Shown here: positions 1-7,319 of the stretch, in pieces
How the letters are laid out: every line of letters begins with the position of its first letter
Position numbering within the stretch: the stretch's first letter is position 1
Origin: Fibrobacter sp.
Lineage (GTDB): Bacteria > Fibrobacterota > Fibrobacteria > Fibrobacterales > Fibrobacteraceae
Direction of reading: 5' to 3'
DNA: 64,000 bases
Assembly (NCBI GenBank): GCA_017503015.1
Contig: JAFVTX010000009.1
Location: 26,588 to 90,587, forward strand
Position numbers and translations under genes: made by a program
Notes under the pieces: generated by a model
The model's database searches: none
What the model was told of the DNA's origin: nothing
What the model saw: the letters and a program-made list of their open reading frames with translations, nothing else

Positions 1-1
1 A

Positions 2-2080
2 GAGGCGAATACCGCTTGTGCTTCCAGTTTTGGCCAGACCAAGTACCGTCTGGAGCACATGGCCTACGACATAGCCAAGGCGGGCGCCCAGGCGGCTTGC
101 GAAGCCGTTAAGGAATTTAACGCCTGGCGCAGGGTCCAGGGAAAGATGGTGACGCCCAAGTTTGTGGTTGGGGCTATTGCGTCTATTTCTTCTGTGACGG
201 ACTTTGGCGAACTTTCGATGGCCTACGGTGAGCAAGTGCGTGGGCTTTTGGACGGTGGTGCCGACGTGCTTTTGGTGAAATCGGTTTCCGATATGCGAAA
301 TTGCAAGGCCGCTCTTTACGCCATCTGCAAGGAATGCGAAAAACGGGGCGAACTTTTCCCCATTATGGTTTCGGGAAGTTTTGTTGGCTCAGGCGGCCGC
401 ATGGCGGCAGGGCTTTCGGCCAAGGCCTTTTGGCATAGCGTTTCCAGTTTTCCGATTTTCAGTATTGGGTTCAACTGTGGCCTAGAAGCCGCTGACATAC
501 GCTCCCTTATGCGGGATGTGGATAGTGCCCGCGTGCGCTTGAGCGTGTGTGCCGACAAGATAATCCCGGACGAGGTCTCGGTGAACATCGTAGGGGGCTG
601 TAGCGAGACTACGCCCGAGGCAATCCGGACCTTTGCCCGTGTGTATGCGGCAAGAGATCCCCGCAAGGTGCCTGCCCGTGACTACAACATGCTGTTGAGC
701 GGGCTTGAACCTTTGGAACTAGCCCCTGAACACAAGCTTGTTTCCATTGTGCCGCCTGGGAAACCGGGAGCTGTCGTGCGTGTGGACCTAGACGGAGGGC
801 TTGCGGACCCGAAAGCCGAGATGCCCCGATTCTTGAAGGATTTGTTAGAAACGCCATCCATAGCCAAGTGCCCGGTGATGATAGAATCCATCCGGTGGGA
901 TACCTTGCTTTCGGGCATGGAAAACGTGCAAGGCAAGGGAATCGTCAAGTCCATCAGCCTCAAAAAGGGGGAGGACGTTTTCTTCTTTGAGGCCGAAGAG
1001 ATTCGCCGTCACGGCTTTGCCGTGGTCTGCAGGGCCGAGGATGAACAGGGACCTGCCCTGACCTATGAGCGTCGCACGGAATTGATGGAACGTATGTACC
1101 GAATGTTGGTGGGCCGTCTGGATTTTGCGCCCGAAGATATCCTGTTCGATCCGGTGGTCTTGCCGGTGGGTACAGGCCGGGATGAATATCCGGATTCGGC
1201 CAAGGAATTCATTGAGGCCTGCCGTTTTGTGAAGGACAATCTGCCTCACGCCCATGTGGTGGGTGACCTTTCTTTGCTGGGGTATGCCTTCAAGGAAGAC
1301 GCCTACTTGCGGGACTGTATGAATTCCGTGTTCCTGAACCATGCGACCATAGCGGGAATGGATTTTGGAATTGTAGAAGACGGCGCCATGCTGGCTTACG
1401 AGGATATTCCGCTGGAGCTTCGCCACCTGATAGAAGACCTGCTGTTCAACCGCAGTCCGGAGGCTACGGACGCCCTGCTGGAATATGCGGAATCGTCGGT
1501 CAAGAAAAGGGCGGGTTCTGCCGGAGCGAAAATTTTCATGCCCCGGCTGGAAAAACGTTTTGCCGAATTGAAACGGAATTTGGCTGCCAAGCGGGAATCT
1601 CTTGGGAGCGAAGCCCGTGTGAATCCTCCTTTTGCCTCTAAGTTCGTTCTTGCCTCGATGGATTCCCTTGTCCACGATATCGACAGGGATATTCTGGACG
1701 AACTGCTTATGAACTACGGGTTTCCGGTGGTGGACCTGCAGCAGGGGTGCTCCTGCGAAAAGATTCTGGAAACCCTGGTCTGCGAACAGCCGGACATTGT
1801 CTACCTGTCGGCACAGTTCAATTCGGGACTCCTGGAAATGATGCATGTGGTCCGGGAATTCAAGAAACAGGAAATTGGAATTCCCCTGCTTCTCGGTGGC
1901 AGTGCCGTGTCCGACGGACTTGTGGCGGCACGGATTGCACCCGAGGCCCTTGGGCCTGTGGTCTATGTTTCCGACGTGCGGAAAGTGGTCAAGGTGGCAG
2001 AAGCCCTTGTGGACGAAACCAAGCGCCCGGCGTTCCTCGAAGCCCTGAAGGCTCACCAGAAGAAGGTGGCGGTGGTGTGA
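2..2080 (+). CDS. Methionine synthase (MetH)-like protein, 5' end outside window, degenerate active sites
   Basis: The frame is open from base 2, so the N-terminus lies upstream; 692 residues are visible. The order follows cobalamin-dependent methionine synthase: homocysteine domain, pterin domain (QGKGIV, FDP, GMDFGIV) and a B12-binding-like fold, with no AdoMet reactivation domain. Compared with recalled E. coli MetH, several functional residues are changed. GFNC (Cys at 476-478) is kept, but the adjacent zinc pair GGCC reads GGCS (599-604). The NVGERTN stretch at the start of the pterin domain is missing. SNVSF reads SLLGY. The B12 motif DxHxxG reads LxHxxD, with His at 1673-1675. The helical B12 cap is shortened to about 40 residues. 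It is either a decayed or a repurposed MetH relative; a separate true MetH could exist elsewhere. Family assignment is firm, function is not. Confidence 0.8.
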   Translation, partial: EANTACASSFGQTKYRLEHMAYDIAKAGAQAACEAVKEFNAWRRVQGKMVTPKFVVGAIASISSVTDFGELSMAYGEQVRGLLDGGADVLLVKSVSDMRNCKAALYAICKECEKRGELFPIMVSGSFVGSGGRMAAGLSAKAFWHSVSSFPIFSIGFNCGLEAADIRSLMRDVDSARVRLSVCADKIIPDEVSVNIVGGCSETTPEAIRTFARVYAARDPRKVPARDYNMLLSGLEPLELAPEHKLVSIVPPGKPGAVVRVDLDGGLADPKAEMPRFLKDLLETPSIAKCPVMIESIRWDTLLSGMENVQGKGIVKSISLKKGEDVFFFEAEEIRRHGFAVVCRAEDEQGPALTYERRTELMERMYRMLVGRLDFAPEDILFDPVVLPVGTGRDEYPDSAKEFIEACRFVKDNLPHAHVVGDLSLLGYAFKEDAYLRDCMNSVFLNHATIAGMDFGIVEDGAMLAYEDIPLELRHLIEDLLFNRSPEATDALLEYAESSVKKRAGSAGAKIFMPRLEKRFAELKRNLAAKRESLGSEARVNPPFASKFVLASMDSLVHDIDRDILDELLMNYGFPVVDLQQGCSCEKILETLVCEQPDIVYLSAQFNSGLLEMMHVVREFKKQEIGIPLLLGGSAVSDGLVAARIAPEALGPVVYVSDVRKVVKVAEALVDETKRPAFLEALKAHQKKVAVV

Positions 2081-2083
2081 GGC

Positions 2084-2208
2084 TAGTAATGAGTTGTGAG
2101 TTGTGAGTTATGAGTAACATTGTGTTTCTATTCTCAACAAGTCTTATTTCTTCTATAACTGACGACTGATAACTCACAACTGATAACTGGTAACTGCGCC
2201 AAAGGCGC
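2084..2208. repeat. Low-complexity inverted 'word' repeat with GCGCC-AAA-GGCGC hairpin
   Basis: The left arm is shuffled GAGTTGTGAGT/ATGAGT words and the right arm holds their complements (AACTCACAACTGATAACT). It ends in a perfect 5-bp hairpin at 2196-2208. No coding potential is seen. It is one of about ten related intergenic elements in the window. Confidence 0.7.
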
Positions 2209-2215
2209 ATATCCC

Positions 2216-2244
2216 TTGACCTTCTAGCCCCCTTTTGCTAAATT
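2216..2244 (+). promoter_or_regulatory. Promoter for yceD-rpmF-plsX
   Basis: TTGACC (2216-2221), 17-bp spacer, TAAATT (2239-2244). A start of transcription about 7 bases later would fall at 2250-2252, downstream of the TTG at 2245, so the message may be leaderless from the TTG at 2254. Confidence 0.55.
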
Positions 2245-2784
2245 TTGCCCGCTTTGAAAATTGAACTTGTAAAGACTCTTGCCGAACCCGAAGACCGCTC
2301 CACGGTCTGGTCCCGCGACGATGCTCCGGAACTGTTCGACGAACTGCACCTGGTGGGTAAGCTTGAAGCGAAACTGCTCATAAGTCCCGAAAGCGGGGAC
2401 CGTTTCCTTTTGACGGGCAAGCTTTCCGGTGTGCAGAACCTGGTCTGTTCCCGCACGTTGGAACCCTTCGACAGGCCGTTTTCTACCGAGATGGTGGTGG
2501 AGGTGACCCGCTGCCAGGTGGCAAATCAGGAACTTGACGACGAAGACGCCGACGTGTACGCCTACCGGATTCCCCAGAATCAGGAGTTCGTGGAGGTGTC
2601 CGAGTGCGTTCGGGAGCTTGTTATCCTACAGGAACCCCAGGCTCCCGTGAAAAATCCCGAAGAAAATTTTATCTTTGAACCAAACAATCAAGCCGACGAA
2701 GGTTCCGATGGTGCCGAAAAGCCCATGGACCCCCGTTGGGACAAACTGAAAGCTCTCAAGAGCAAAATGGAAAATAGGAGTTAA
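2245..2784 (+). CDS. yceD: YceD/DUF177 family protein
   Basis: A protein of 179 residues matching the DUF177/YceD family, which in other bacteria is linked to 23S rRNA accumulation and almost always precedes rpmF, as here (2 bases to the next gene). The central [20 protein letters not shown] segment is the recognisable part; the C-terminal tail is acidic and then basic. No ATG is available near the N-terminus. Translation probably starts at TTG 2245 or TTG 2254, and no Shine-Dalgarno sequence is visible. The promoter position favours the second TTG. It is the first gene of the phospholipid/fatty-acid cluster. Confidence 0.8.
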   Translation: MPALKIELVKTLAEPEDRSTVWSRDDAPELFDELHLVGKLEAKLLISPESGDRFLLTGKLSGVQNLVCSRTLEPFDRPFSTEMVVEVTRCQVANQELDDEDADVYAYRIPQNQEFVEVSECVRELVILQEPQAPVKNPEENFIFEPNNQADEGSDGAEKPMDPRWDKLKALKSKMENRS

Positions 2785-2786
2785 AA

Positions 2787-2975
2787 ATGGCCGTACCTAA
2801 AAGAAAGACCTCTACCGCCCGTCGTGACAAGCGCCGCACCCACTGGAAGATGGAAGCGCCCGCCATGGCTACTTGCGACCACTGCGGTTCTGTGAAGCGC
2901 CCGCACCGCGTGTGCCCGGTCTGCGGTTTCTACAATGGTGTAGAAGTTGTCGACATGAAGGGTGCCGAAGCCTAA
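2787..2975 (+). CDS. rpmF: 50S ribosomal protein L32
   Basis: The 62 residues begin [19 protein letters not shown], the usual L32 start. Two CxxC pairs (CDHC and CPVC) form the zinc-ribbon of the zinc-binding version of L32. It assembles into the large ribosomal subunit. It lies 2 bases after yceD and 33 bases before plsX, an arrangement conserved widely in bacteria and read as one transcription unit. The start is preceded by AATAGGAGTTAAAA, a good ribosome site. Confidence 0.97.
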   Translation: MAVPKRKTSTARRDKRRTHWKMEAPAMATCDHCGSVKRPHRVCPVCGFYNGVEVVDMKGAEA

Positions 2976-3008
2976 TTGTTCTAAATTAAACGAAAACGGG
3001 AGGTTTCC

Positions 3009-3992
3009 ATGATTCGTGTAGCTCTGGATGCTCTGGGTGGCGATTTTGCCCCCGATGTGGTTGTTGAAGGCGCCGTCAATGCGGTGAACAAGAACCCCAA
3101 TGTCCACGTTGTCCTCTGCGGCCCCGAGGCCGTGGTCAAGGAGAAACTGGCAAAGCTCGGCTATGCGGGTCAGGGAATTTCTGTCGTCGATGCCCCCGAT
3201 CCGGTGGCCATGGACGAACATCCTGTCCAGGTTCTCAAGAAGAAGCCCCATTCCGGTCTGGTGACCTGCGTCGCCCTCCAGAAGAAGGGCATGGTGGACG
3301 CCTCCGTGAGCGCCGGTAACTCCGGTGCCATGATGGCCAGCTGCCTCATGCTTCTGGGCAAGTCCAGCGAAAAGTTCAGCCGTCCGCCTATCGGTTGCGT
3401 GATTCCTACTGCCGACCGTCCCATCATCTTGGTGGATGCCGGTGCCAACGTAGATGAACGCGCCTCTACCCTGGTGGATTTCGCCATCGCCGGTTCCGCC
3501 TTCGCCGAGACCTACTTCGGTTACCAGAACCCGAAGGTGGGCCTCTTGAACATGGGCGAAGAGGAACACAAGGGTCCGGCTGTGCTGCAGGAAGCGCACC
3601 AGCTGTTGAAGTCCGCCCCGGTGAACTTCATCGGTAACATCGAAGGTGAGACCCTTATTATGGGTGCCGCCGACGTGGTGGTGACCTCCGGCTTTACGGG
3701 CAACGTGGTTCTGAAGATGCTGGAAGGTTTCTTCGAACTGCACCAGAAGATGTTCGGGACTATTGATACCGAAGCGGGCCGTCGCTTTGCCGAGATGTGG
3801 GACTACCGCATGACCGGTGGCGCCTTGCTCCTGGGCCTGAACGGCACGGGCATTATCGCCCACGGACGCTCCGATGCTCTCGCTATCGAGAAGGCAGTGG
3901 AAGTGGCCGCCAAGTACGCCGAGAAGGGCGTGTCCAAGAACGTGAACGAACGCCTGGCCGCTATCAAGGACGAACCTGCCGAGGCCAAGTAA
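3009..3992 (+). CDS. plsX: Phosphate acyltransferase PlsX
   Basis: A 327-residue protein beginning MIRVALDALGGDFAP, the conserved PlsX start. The family makes acyl-phosphate from acyl-ACP and phosphate, feeding PlsY for phosphatidic acid synthesis at the membrane. The SAGNSGAMM and GFTGNVVLKMLEG motifs are present and the length is normal. A GGGAGGT ribosome site lies 5 bases before the ATG. It follows rpmF in the same operon and is closed by an intrinsic terminator at 4029-4060, so fabD has its own promoter. Confidence 0.96.
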   Translation: MIRVALDALGGDFAPDVVVEGAVNAVNKNPNVHVVLCGPEAVVKEKLAKLGYAGQGISVVDAPDPVAMDEHPVQVLKKKPHSGLVTCVALQKKGMVDASVSAGNSGAMMASCLMLLGKSSEKFSRPPIGCVIPTADRPIILVDAGANVDERASTLVDFAIAGSAFAETYFGYQNPKVGLLNMGEEEHKGPAVLQEAHQLLKSAPVNFIGNIEGETLIMGAADVVVTSGFTGNVVLKMLEGFFELHQKMFGTIDTEAGRRFAEMWDYRMTGGALLLGLNGTGIIAHGRSDALAIEKAVEVAAKYAEKGVSKNVNERLAAIKDEPAEAK

Positions 3993-4028
3993 TAGGTTTT
4001 CGTTAATTTATCTGCAACAAACTTTTGA

Positions 4029-4060
4029 GGACGGAGTTGAATGACTCCGTTCTTTTTTTG
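4029..4060 (+). terminator. Intrinsic terminator after plsX
   Basis: The stem ACGGAGT/ACTCCGT (4031-4037 with 4044-4050), extended by flanking G-T and G-C pairs, is followed by a run of seven T. Confidence 0.85.
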
Positions 4061-4141
4061 TTTCCGTTATACCGAAATGTTGACGTTACAAAAATGTTTT
4101 ATTTCTCTTTGATTTGCTGGGAAAGCCTAGTAATGGCATGA

Positions 4142-4157
4142 TATTATTTTAAATTTG
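4142..4157 (+). promoter_or_regulatory. Promoter -10 region for fabD
   Basis: TATTAT (4142-4147) and an exact TAnnTTTG match, TAAATTTG (4150-4157), lie 37-52 bases before the fabD ATG. No convincing -35 box was found. Confidence 0.4.
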
Positions 4158-4193
4158 GATAGTAACAAAAAGCGGTTTTCCGCAGAGGTGATA

Positions 4194-5114
4194 ATGTCCA
4201 AGACGATTTTGCTTTTCCCTGGTCAGGGTGCCCAGTATGTGGGCATGGGCCAGACTCTCGCATCCACTTTCGAGCCTGCCAAGAAACTGATGATGCAGGC
4301 CGACGAGATTCTCGGCTTCTCGCTGTCGAAGCTTATGGCGGAAGGCCCGGAAGATGTGTTGAAGAGCACCGACAATACCCAGCCGGCACTGTTTACCGTG
4401 TCTGCCATGGTGATGGAACTTTTGAAGTCCGAAGGCTTTGCCTTTGACTATGTGGCAGGTCACTCTCTGGGTGAATATTCCGCCATTTACGCTGCCGGCG
4501 GTTTCAGTTTTGAAGAAGGCCTTCGCTTGGTGCGTACCCGCGGAGAACTGATGGCTAGCGCGGGCAGTAAGAACCCCGGTGCCATGGCCGCCATCATGGG
4601 TCAGGACGAAGCCAAGATTCAGGAACTCTGCGAAGCCGTGAAGGACGCCGGCGTGGTGGTTCCGGCCAACATCAACTGCCCGGGCCAGATTGTGGTGTCC
4701 GGCGCTGTTGCTGGCGTGAACAAGCTGGTGGAAAACTGCGCAGCCGCAGGCATCAAGGCCATTCCGCTGGCTGTTTCGGGCGCTTTCCATAGCCCGCTGA
4801 TGCAGTTTGCCCAGGCCGGCCTTGCCGAGGCTATCGCAAAGACTACCTTCAAGGACGTAGAAAAGCCGGTGATTGCCAACGTGGTGGCAGAACCTGTTAC
4901 CAAGGGTGCGGAAATTGCCGACCTGCTGGTGCGCCAGCTGGTAAGCCCTGTTCGCTGGAACGACTGCATGAACAAGGCCATGTCTCTGGGAGTGACCCAG
5001 GGCGTGGAAGTGGGCTCCGGCAAGGTGCTGATGGGCCTCATGAGAAAGATCAGCCGCGACGTGAAGGTCACGCCGGTGGAAACCATCGAGGCGTTTGAGG
5101 CTCTGAAGGGGTAA
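4194..5114 (+). CDS. fabD: Malonyl-CoA:ACP transacylase
   Basis: A 306-residue FabD that loads malonyl from CoA onto ACP for chain elongation. The start ATG at 4194 (MSKTILLFPGQGAQ) is supported by an AGAGG ribosome site 5 bases upstream; an upstream in-frame TTG at 4155 would add 13 unlikely residues. The catalytic serine lies in GHSLGEYSA and the active-site histidine in GAFHSPLM; the VNINCPGQ-type segment reads ANINCPGQIVVSG. The length is typical. It is followed by a 175-bp gap holding an inverted repeat and then fabG. Confidence 0.96.
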   Translation: MSKTILLFPGQGAQYVGMGQTLASTFEPAKKLMMQADEILGFSLSKLMAEGPEDVLKSTDNTQPALFTVSAMVMELLKSEGFAFDYVAGHSLGEYSAIYAAGGFSFEEGLRLVRTRGELMASAGSKNPGAMAAIMGQDEAKIQELCEAVKDAGVVVPANINCPGQIVVSGAVAGVNKLVENCAAAGIKAIPLAVSGAFHSPLMQFAQAGLAEAIAKTTFKDVEKPVIANVVAEPVTKGAEIADLLVRQLVSPVRWNDCMNKAMSLGVTQGVEVGSGKVLMGLMRKISRDVKVTPVETIEAFEALKG

Positions 5115-5136
5115 GAGCGCGGCACTGCGTGCCTTT

Positions 5137-5237
5137 GAGGTATGAGCTCGCTCGTTTCACTCGCTTTGAGCAGAAAGCAGGGCGCCGAAGGCTCGATTGT
5201 GCAAGCTCAAAGGGGCGTAGCCCCGACCTCATACCTC
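5137..5237. repeat. Imperfect inverted repeat between fabD and fabG
   Basis: GAGGTATGAG (5137-5146) is the exact complement of CTCATACCTC (5228-5237). Inner arms GCTTTGAGC/GCTCAAAG and small hairpins such as GGGGC-GTA-GCCCC lie inside. It resembles the other word-type intergenic elements and sits in the transcribed space between two fatty-acid genes. Confidence 0.6.
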
Positions 5238-5289
5238 GAAGTGCGAAGCACGACCTCAAAGCTATTAACTACAAACCACAGGAACTATT

Positions 5290-6030
5290 ATGGGAAAACT
5301 TACAGGTAAAAAAGCGATTGTGACGGGAGCTTCCCGTGGTATCGGCCTTGCTATTGCCACCGAACTGGCCCGGGAAGGGGCCGACGTGGCGATTCTCTCT
5401 ACCTCCGTCAAGGAGGACCTGGCCGCCAAACTTTCTTCCGAACTTGGGGTGCAGGTCAAGAGCTACGCCTGCAACGTGGCCGACTCCGAAACGGTGCAGT
5501 CCGTGTTCAAGCAGATTATCGCCGACATGGGTACGGTGGACATTCTGGTCAACAATGCGGGAATCACCCGCGACGGTCTGCTCATGCGCATGAAGGACGA
5601 GGATTTTGACGCCGTCATCGCCACGAACCTCCGTTCCGTGTTCCTTTGCACCCGCGCCGTGGCCCGCACCATGATGGGCAACCGCTCGGGCCATATCGTG
5701 AACGTTTCCAGCATCAACGCCCTGCGTGGCCAGGCTGGCCAGTCCAACTATGCCGCCGCCAAGGCGGGGGTGATCGGCCTTACCCGGACCAACGCCATGG
5801 AACTGTCCTCCAGGGGCATTACGGTGAACGCCGTGGCACCCGGATTTATCGATACGGACATGACGGCCAAGCTGAGCCCCGAAGTCAGGGAAAAATATGC
5901 TGCCCAGATCCCTCTGGGACGCCTGGGCCAGCCCGAAGATGTGGCGAAATTGGTGGCTTTTTTGGCATCTGACGATGCGAAATACATCACAGGCCAAATA
6001 ATTGGCGTGGACGGGGGCTTGAACGCCTAG
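5290..6030 (+). CDS. fabG: 3-oxoacyl-ACP reductase
   Basis: A 246-residue short-chain dehydrogenase that reduces beta-ketoacyl-ACP with NADPH. The Rossmann motif TGASRGIG, NNAG, the catalytic Ser in NVSSINA, YxxxK as YAAAK, and the closing GQIIGVDGG segment are all present. An AGGAAC ribosome site precedes the ATG. It sits between fabD and acpP as in the standard fab cluster; fabH and fabF are not in this window. Confidence 0.96.
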   Translation: MGKLTGKKAIVTGASRGIGLAIATELAREGADVAILSTSVKEDLAAKLSSELGVQVKSYACNVADSETVQSVFKQIIADMGTVDILVNNAGITRDGLLMRMKDEDFDAVIATNLRSVFLCTRAVARTMMGNRSGHIVNVSSINALRGQAGQSNYAAAKAGVIGLTRTNAMELSSRGITVNAVAPGFIDTDMTAKLSPEVREKYAAQIPLGRLGQPEDVAKLVAFLASDDAKYITGQIIGVDGGLNA

Positions 6031-6077
6031 CCAATAATTTCTAAATTTTAACTAAACAAATCCAAATGGAGTAAACA

Positions 6078-6320
6078 ATGACACAAGAAGAAATTTTTAA
6101 GAAGATCACCGACGTTATCGTTTCCAAGCTGGAAGTGAAGGCCGAGGACGTGAAGATGGAATCCGAGTTCAGCAACGACCTCGGTGCCGACTCTCTCGAC
6201 CGCGTTGAACTGGTGATGGCTCTCGAAGACGAATTCGAAGTCGAAATTCTCGACTCCGACGCCGAGAAGTTCCAGAAGGTCGCCGACGTGGTTGCCTTCA
6301 TCGAAGCCAAGAAGGCATAA
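6078..6320 (+). CDS. acpP: Acyl carrier protein
   Basis: An acidic 80-residue protein with the phosphopantetheine attachment Ser in LGADSLDRVELVM. It carries growing acyl chains for the Fab enzymes and PlsX. It has a good AGGAG-like site (AATGGAGTAAAC) upstream, follows fabG by 47 bases, and is closed by a terminator at 6351-6380. Confidence 0.98.
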   Translation: MTQEEIFKKITDVIVSKLEVKAEDVKMESEFSNDLGADSLDRVELVMALEDEFEVEILDSDAEKFQKVADVVAFIEAKKA

Positions 6321-6350
6321 TTTAGGCCTGCTTCGATAAAGAAACTGGAC

Positions 6351-6380
6351 AGGGTGGCCCGGATGAGGCTGCCCTTTTTT
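6351..6380 (+). terminator. Intrinsic terminator after acpP
   Basis: AGGGTGGCC (6351-6359) pairs with GGCTGCCCT (6367-6375), including two G-T pairs, followed by six T. Confidence 0.8.
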
Positions 6381-6500
6381 AGTTTTGAGTAATGAGTCCT
6401 GAGCTCGCCCTGCTTTGCAGGGCTCTGAGTAAAAGAAGGCGGCAATGCCGCGATTATAGGAACTCATGACTCATAGCGAAGCGGACTCACAACTCACTAC
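6381..6500. repeat. Word-type repeat with two mini-hairpins upstream of rnc
   Basis: GAGTAATGAGTCCTGAG words face ACTCATGACTCAT and ACTCACAACTCAC words. Inside are the perfect hairpins GCCCTGC-TTT-GCAGGGC and GCGGC-AAT-GCCGC. No ORF or clear promoter was seen. Confidence 0.65.
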
Positions 6501-6505
6501 CGTAT

Positions 6506-7255
6506 ATGGAACAAACCAACCTTTTACACAAGATTTTCAAACTCTGGTTTCGCCAGAAGTCCGGTGGCGGGCTTGAGGCGAAGCTCGGGTACAGGTTCAA
6601 GGACCCGGAACTTTTGGCCCACGCCCTGGTCCACCGGTCCTTCTTGTCGGGCACGGACATGCCCTACGAAAGCAATAACGAACGCCTGGAATTTTTGGGC
6701 GATTCCGTGCTGAACATGCTTACCACTGAGTTCCTTTACAAGATGTACCCCGACGACCCGGAAGGGGAGCTTTCCAAGCGGAAAAGCGCCATTGTTTCTG
6801 GCCATGCCTGCGCCCAGTCCTCTAAGGAATGGAGCCTGAGCGAGTTCATCAAGATGGGCAAGGCCGAAGCCAAGATGGGCGGTCGGGGCAAGGAAAGCAT
6901 TCTGGCCGACGCCTACGAGGCGGTGCTGGGGGCGGTGTATCTGGATGGCGGGCTGGAAGAAGTCCGTGCCATTCTAAACAAGTTCCATTTCCCTCGGGCC
7001 AAGGAAATTATCGTGGCCGAAGATTTTGTGAACCACAAGAGTGCCCTGCTGGAATACCTGCAAGGAAAGCTCCACACGGTGCCGGAATACGTGCTGGTGG
7101 AAGAATCCGGACCCGAACACCAGAAACTGTTCACCACCGAAGTCCATGTGAACGGCAAGGTTTACGGTCGCGGCCAGGGTGGCAACAAGAAAAAGGCCGA
7201 ACAGGAAGCCTCCCGCGTGACGCTGGAGATGCTCTTGAAAGAGAATGACGGTTAG
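6506..7255 (+). CDS. rnc: Ribonuclease III
   Basis: A 249-residue RNase III that cleaves double-stranded RNA in rRNA and mRNA processing. The signature NERLEFLGDSVLNML carries metal-binding Glu/Asp residues and the second acidic cluster is in ADAYEAVLGAVYLDGG. The C-terminal 70 residues form a double-stranded RNA-binding domain (KSALLEYLQGK, GGNKKKAEQEAS). The start codon has no Shine-Dalgarno sequence and follows a word-type repeat. In many bacteria rnc follows acpP (with or without fabF), as here. Confidence 0.95.
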   Translation: MEQTNLLHKIFKLWFRQKSGGGLEAKLGYRFKDPELLAHALVHRSFLSGTDMPYESNNERLEFLGDSVLNMLTTEFLYKMYPDDPEGELSKRKSAIVSGHACAQSSKEWSLSEFIKMGKAEAKMGGRGKESILADAYEAVLGAVYLDGGLEEVRAILNKFHFPRAKEIIVAEDFVNHKSALLEYLQGKLHTVPEYVLVEESGPEHQKLFTTEVHVNGKVYGRGQGGNKKKAEQEASRVTLEMLLKENDG

Positions 7256-7261
7256 AGTCTC

Positions 7262-7306
7262 GTCATCCTGAACGGAGTGCGAAGCACGAAGTGAAGGATC
7301 TAGACC
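7262..7306. repeat. REP-like palindrome (GTCATCCTG...GAAGGATC) with GTGC-GAA-GCAC core
   Basis: The flanks GTCATCCTGAACG and AGTGAAGGATCTAGACC surround the core hairpin GTGCGAAGCAC. The same flanks with a different core occur at 57242-57287. Confidence 0.7.
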
Positions 7307-7319
7307 TGAGGATTTGATT

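Noticed and set aside
845..2056. 403-codon minus-strand frame opposite the MetH-like gene
   Set aside because: Antisense to the supported gene, with His-rich low-complexity composition.
4080..4108. TTGACG at 4080 as -35 of the fabD promoter
   Set aside because: No -10-like hexamer lies 15-19 bases downstream.
4155..4193. TTG start extending FabD by 13 residues
   Set aside because: ATG 4194 has an AGAGG site and the standard FabD N-terminus.
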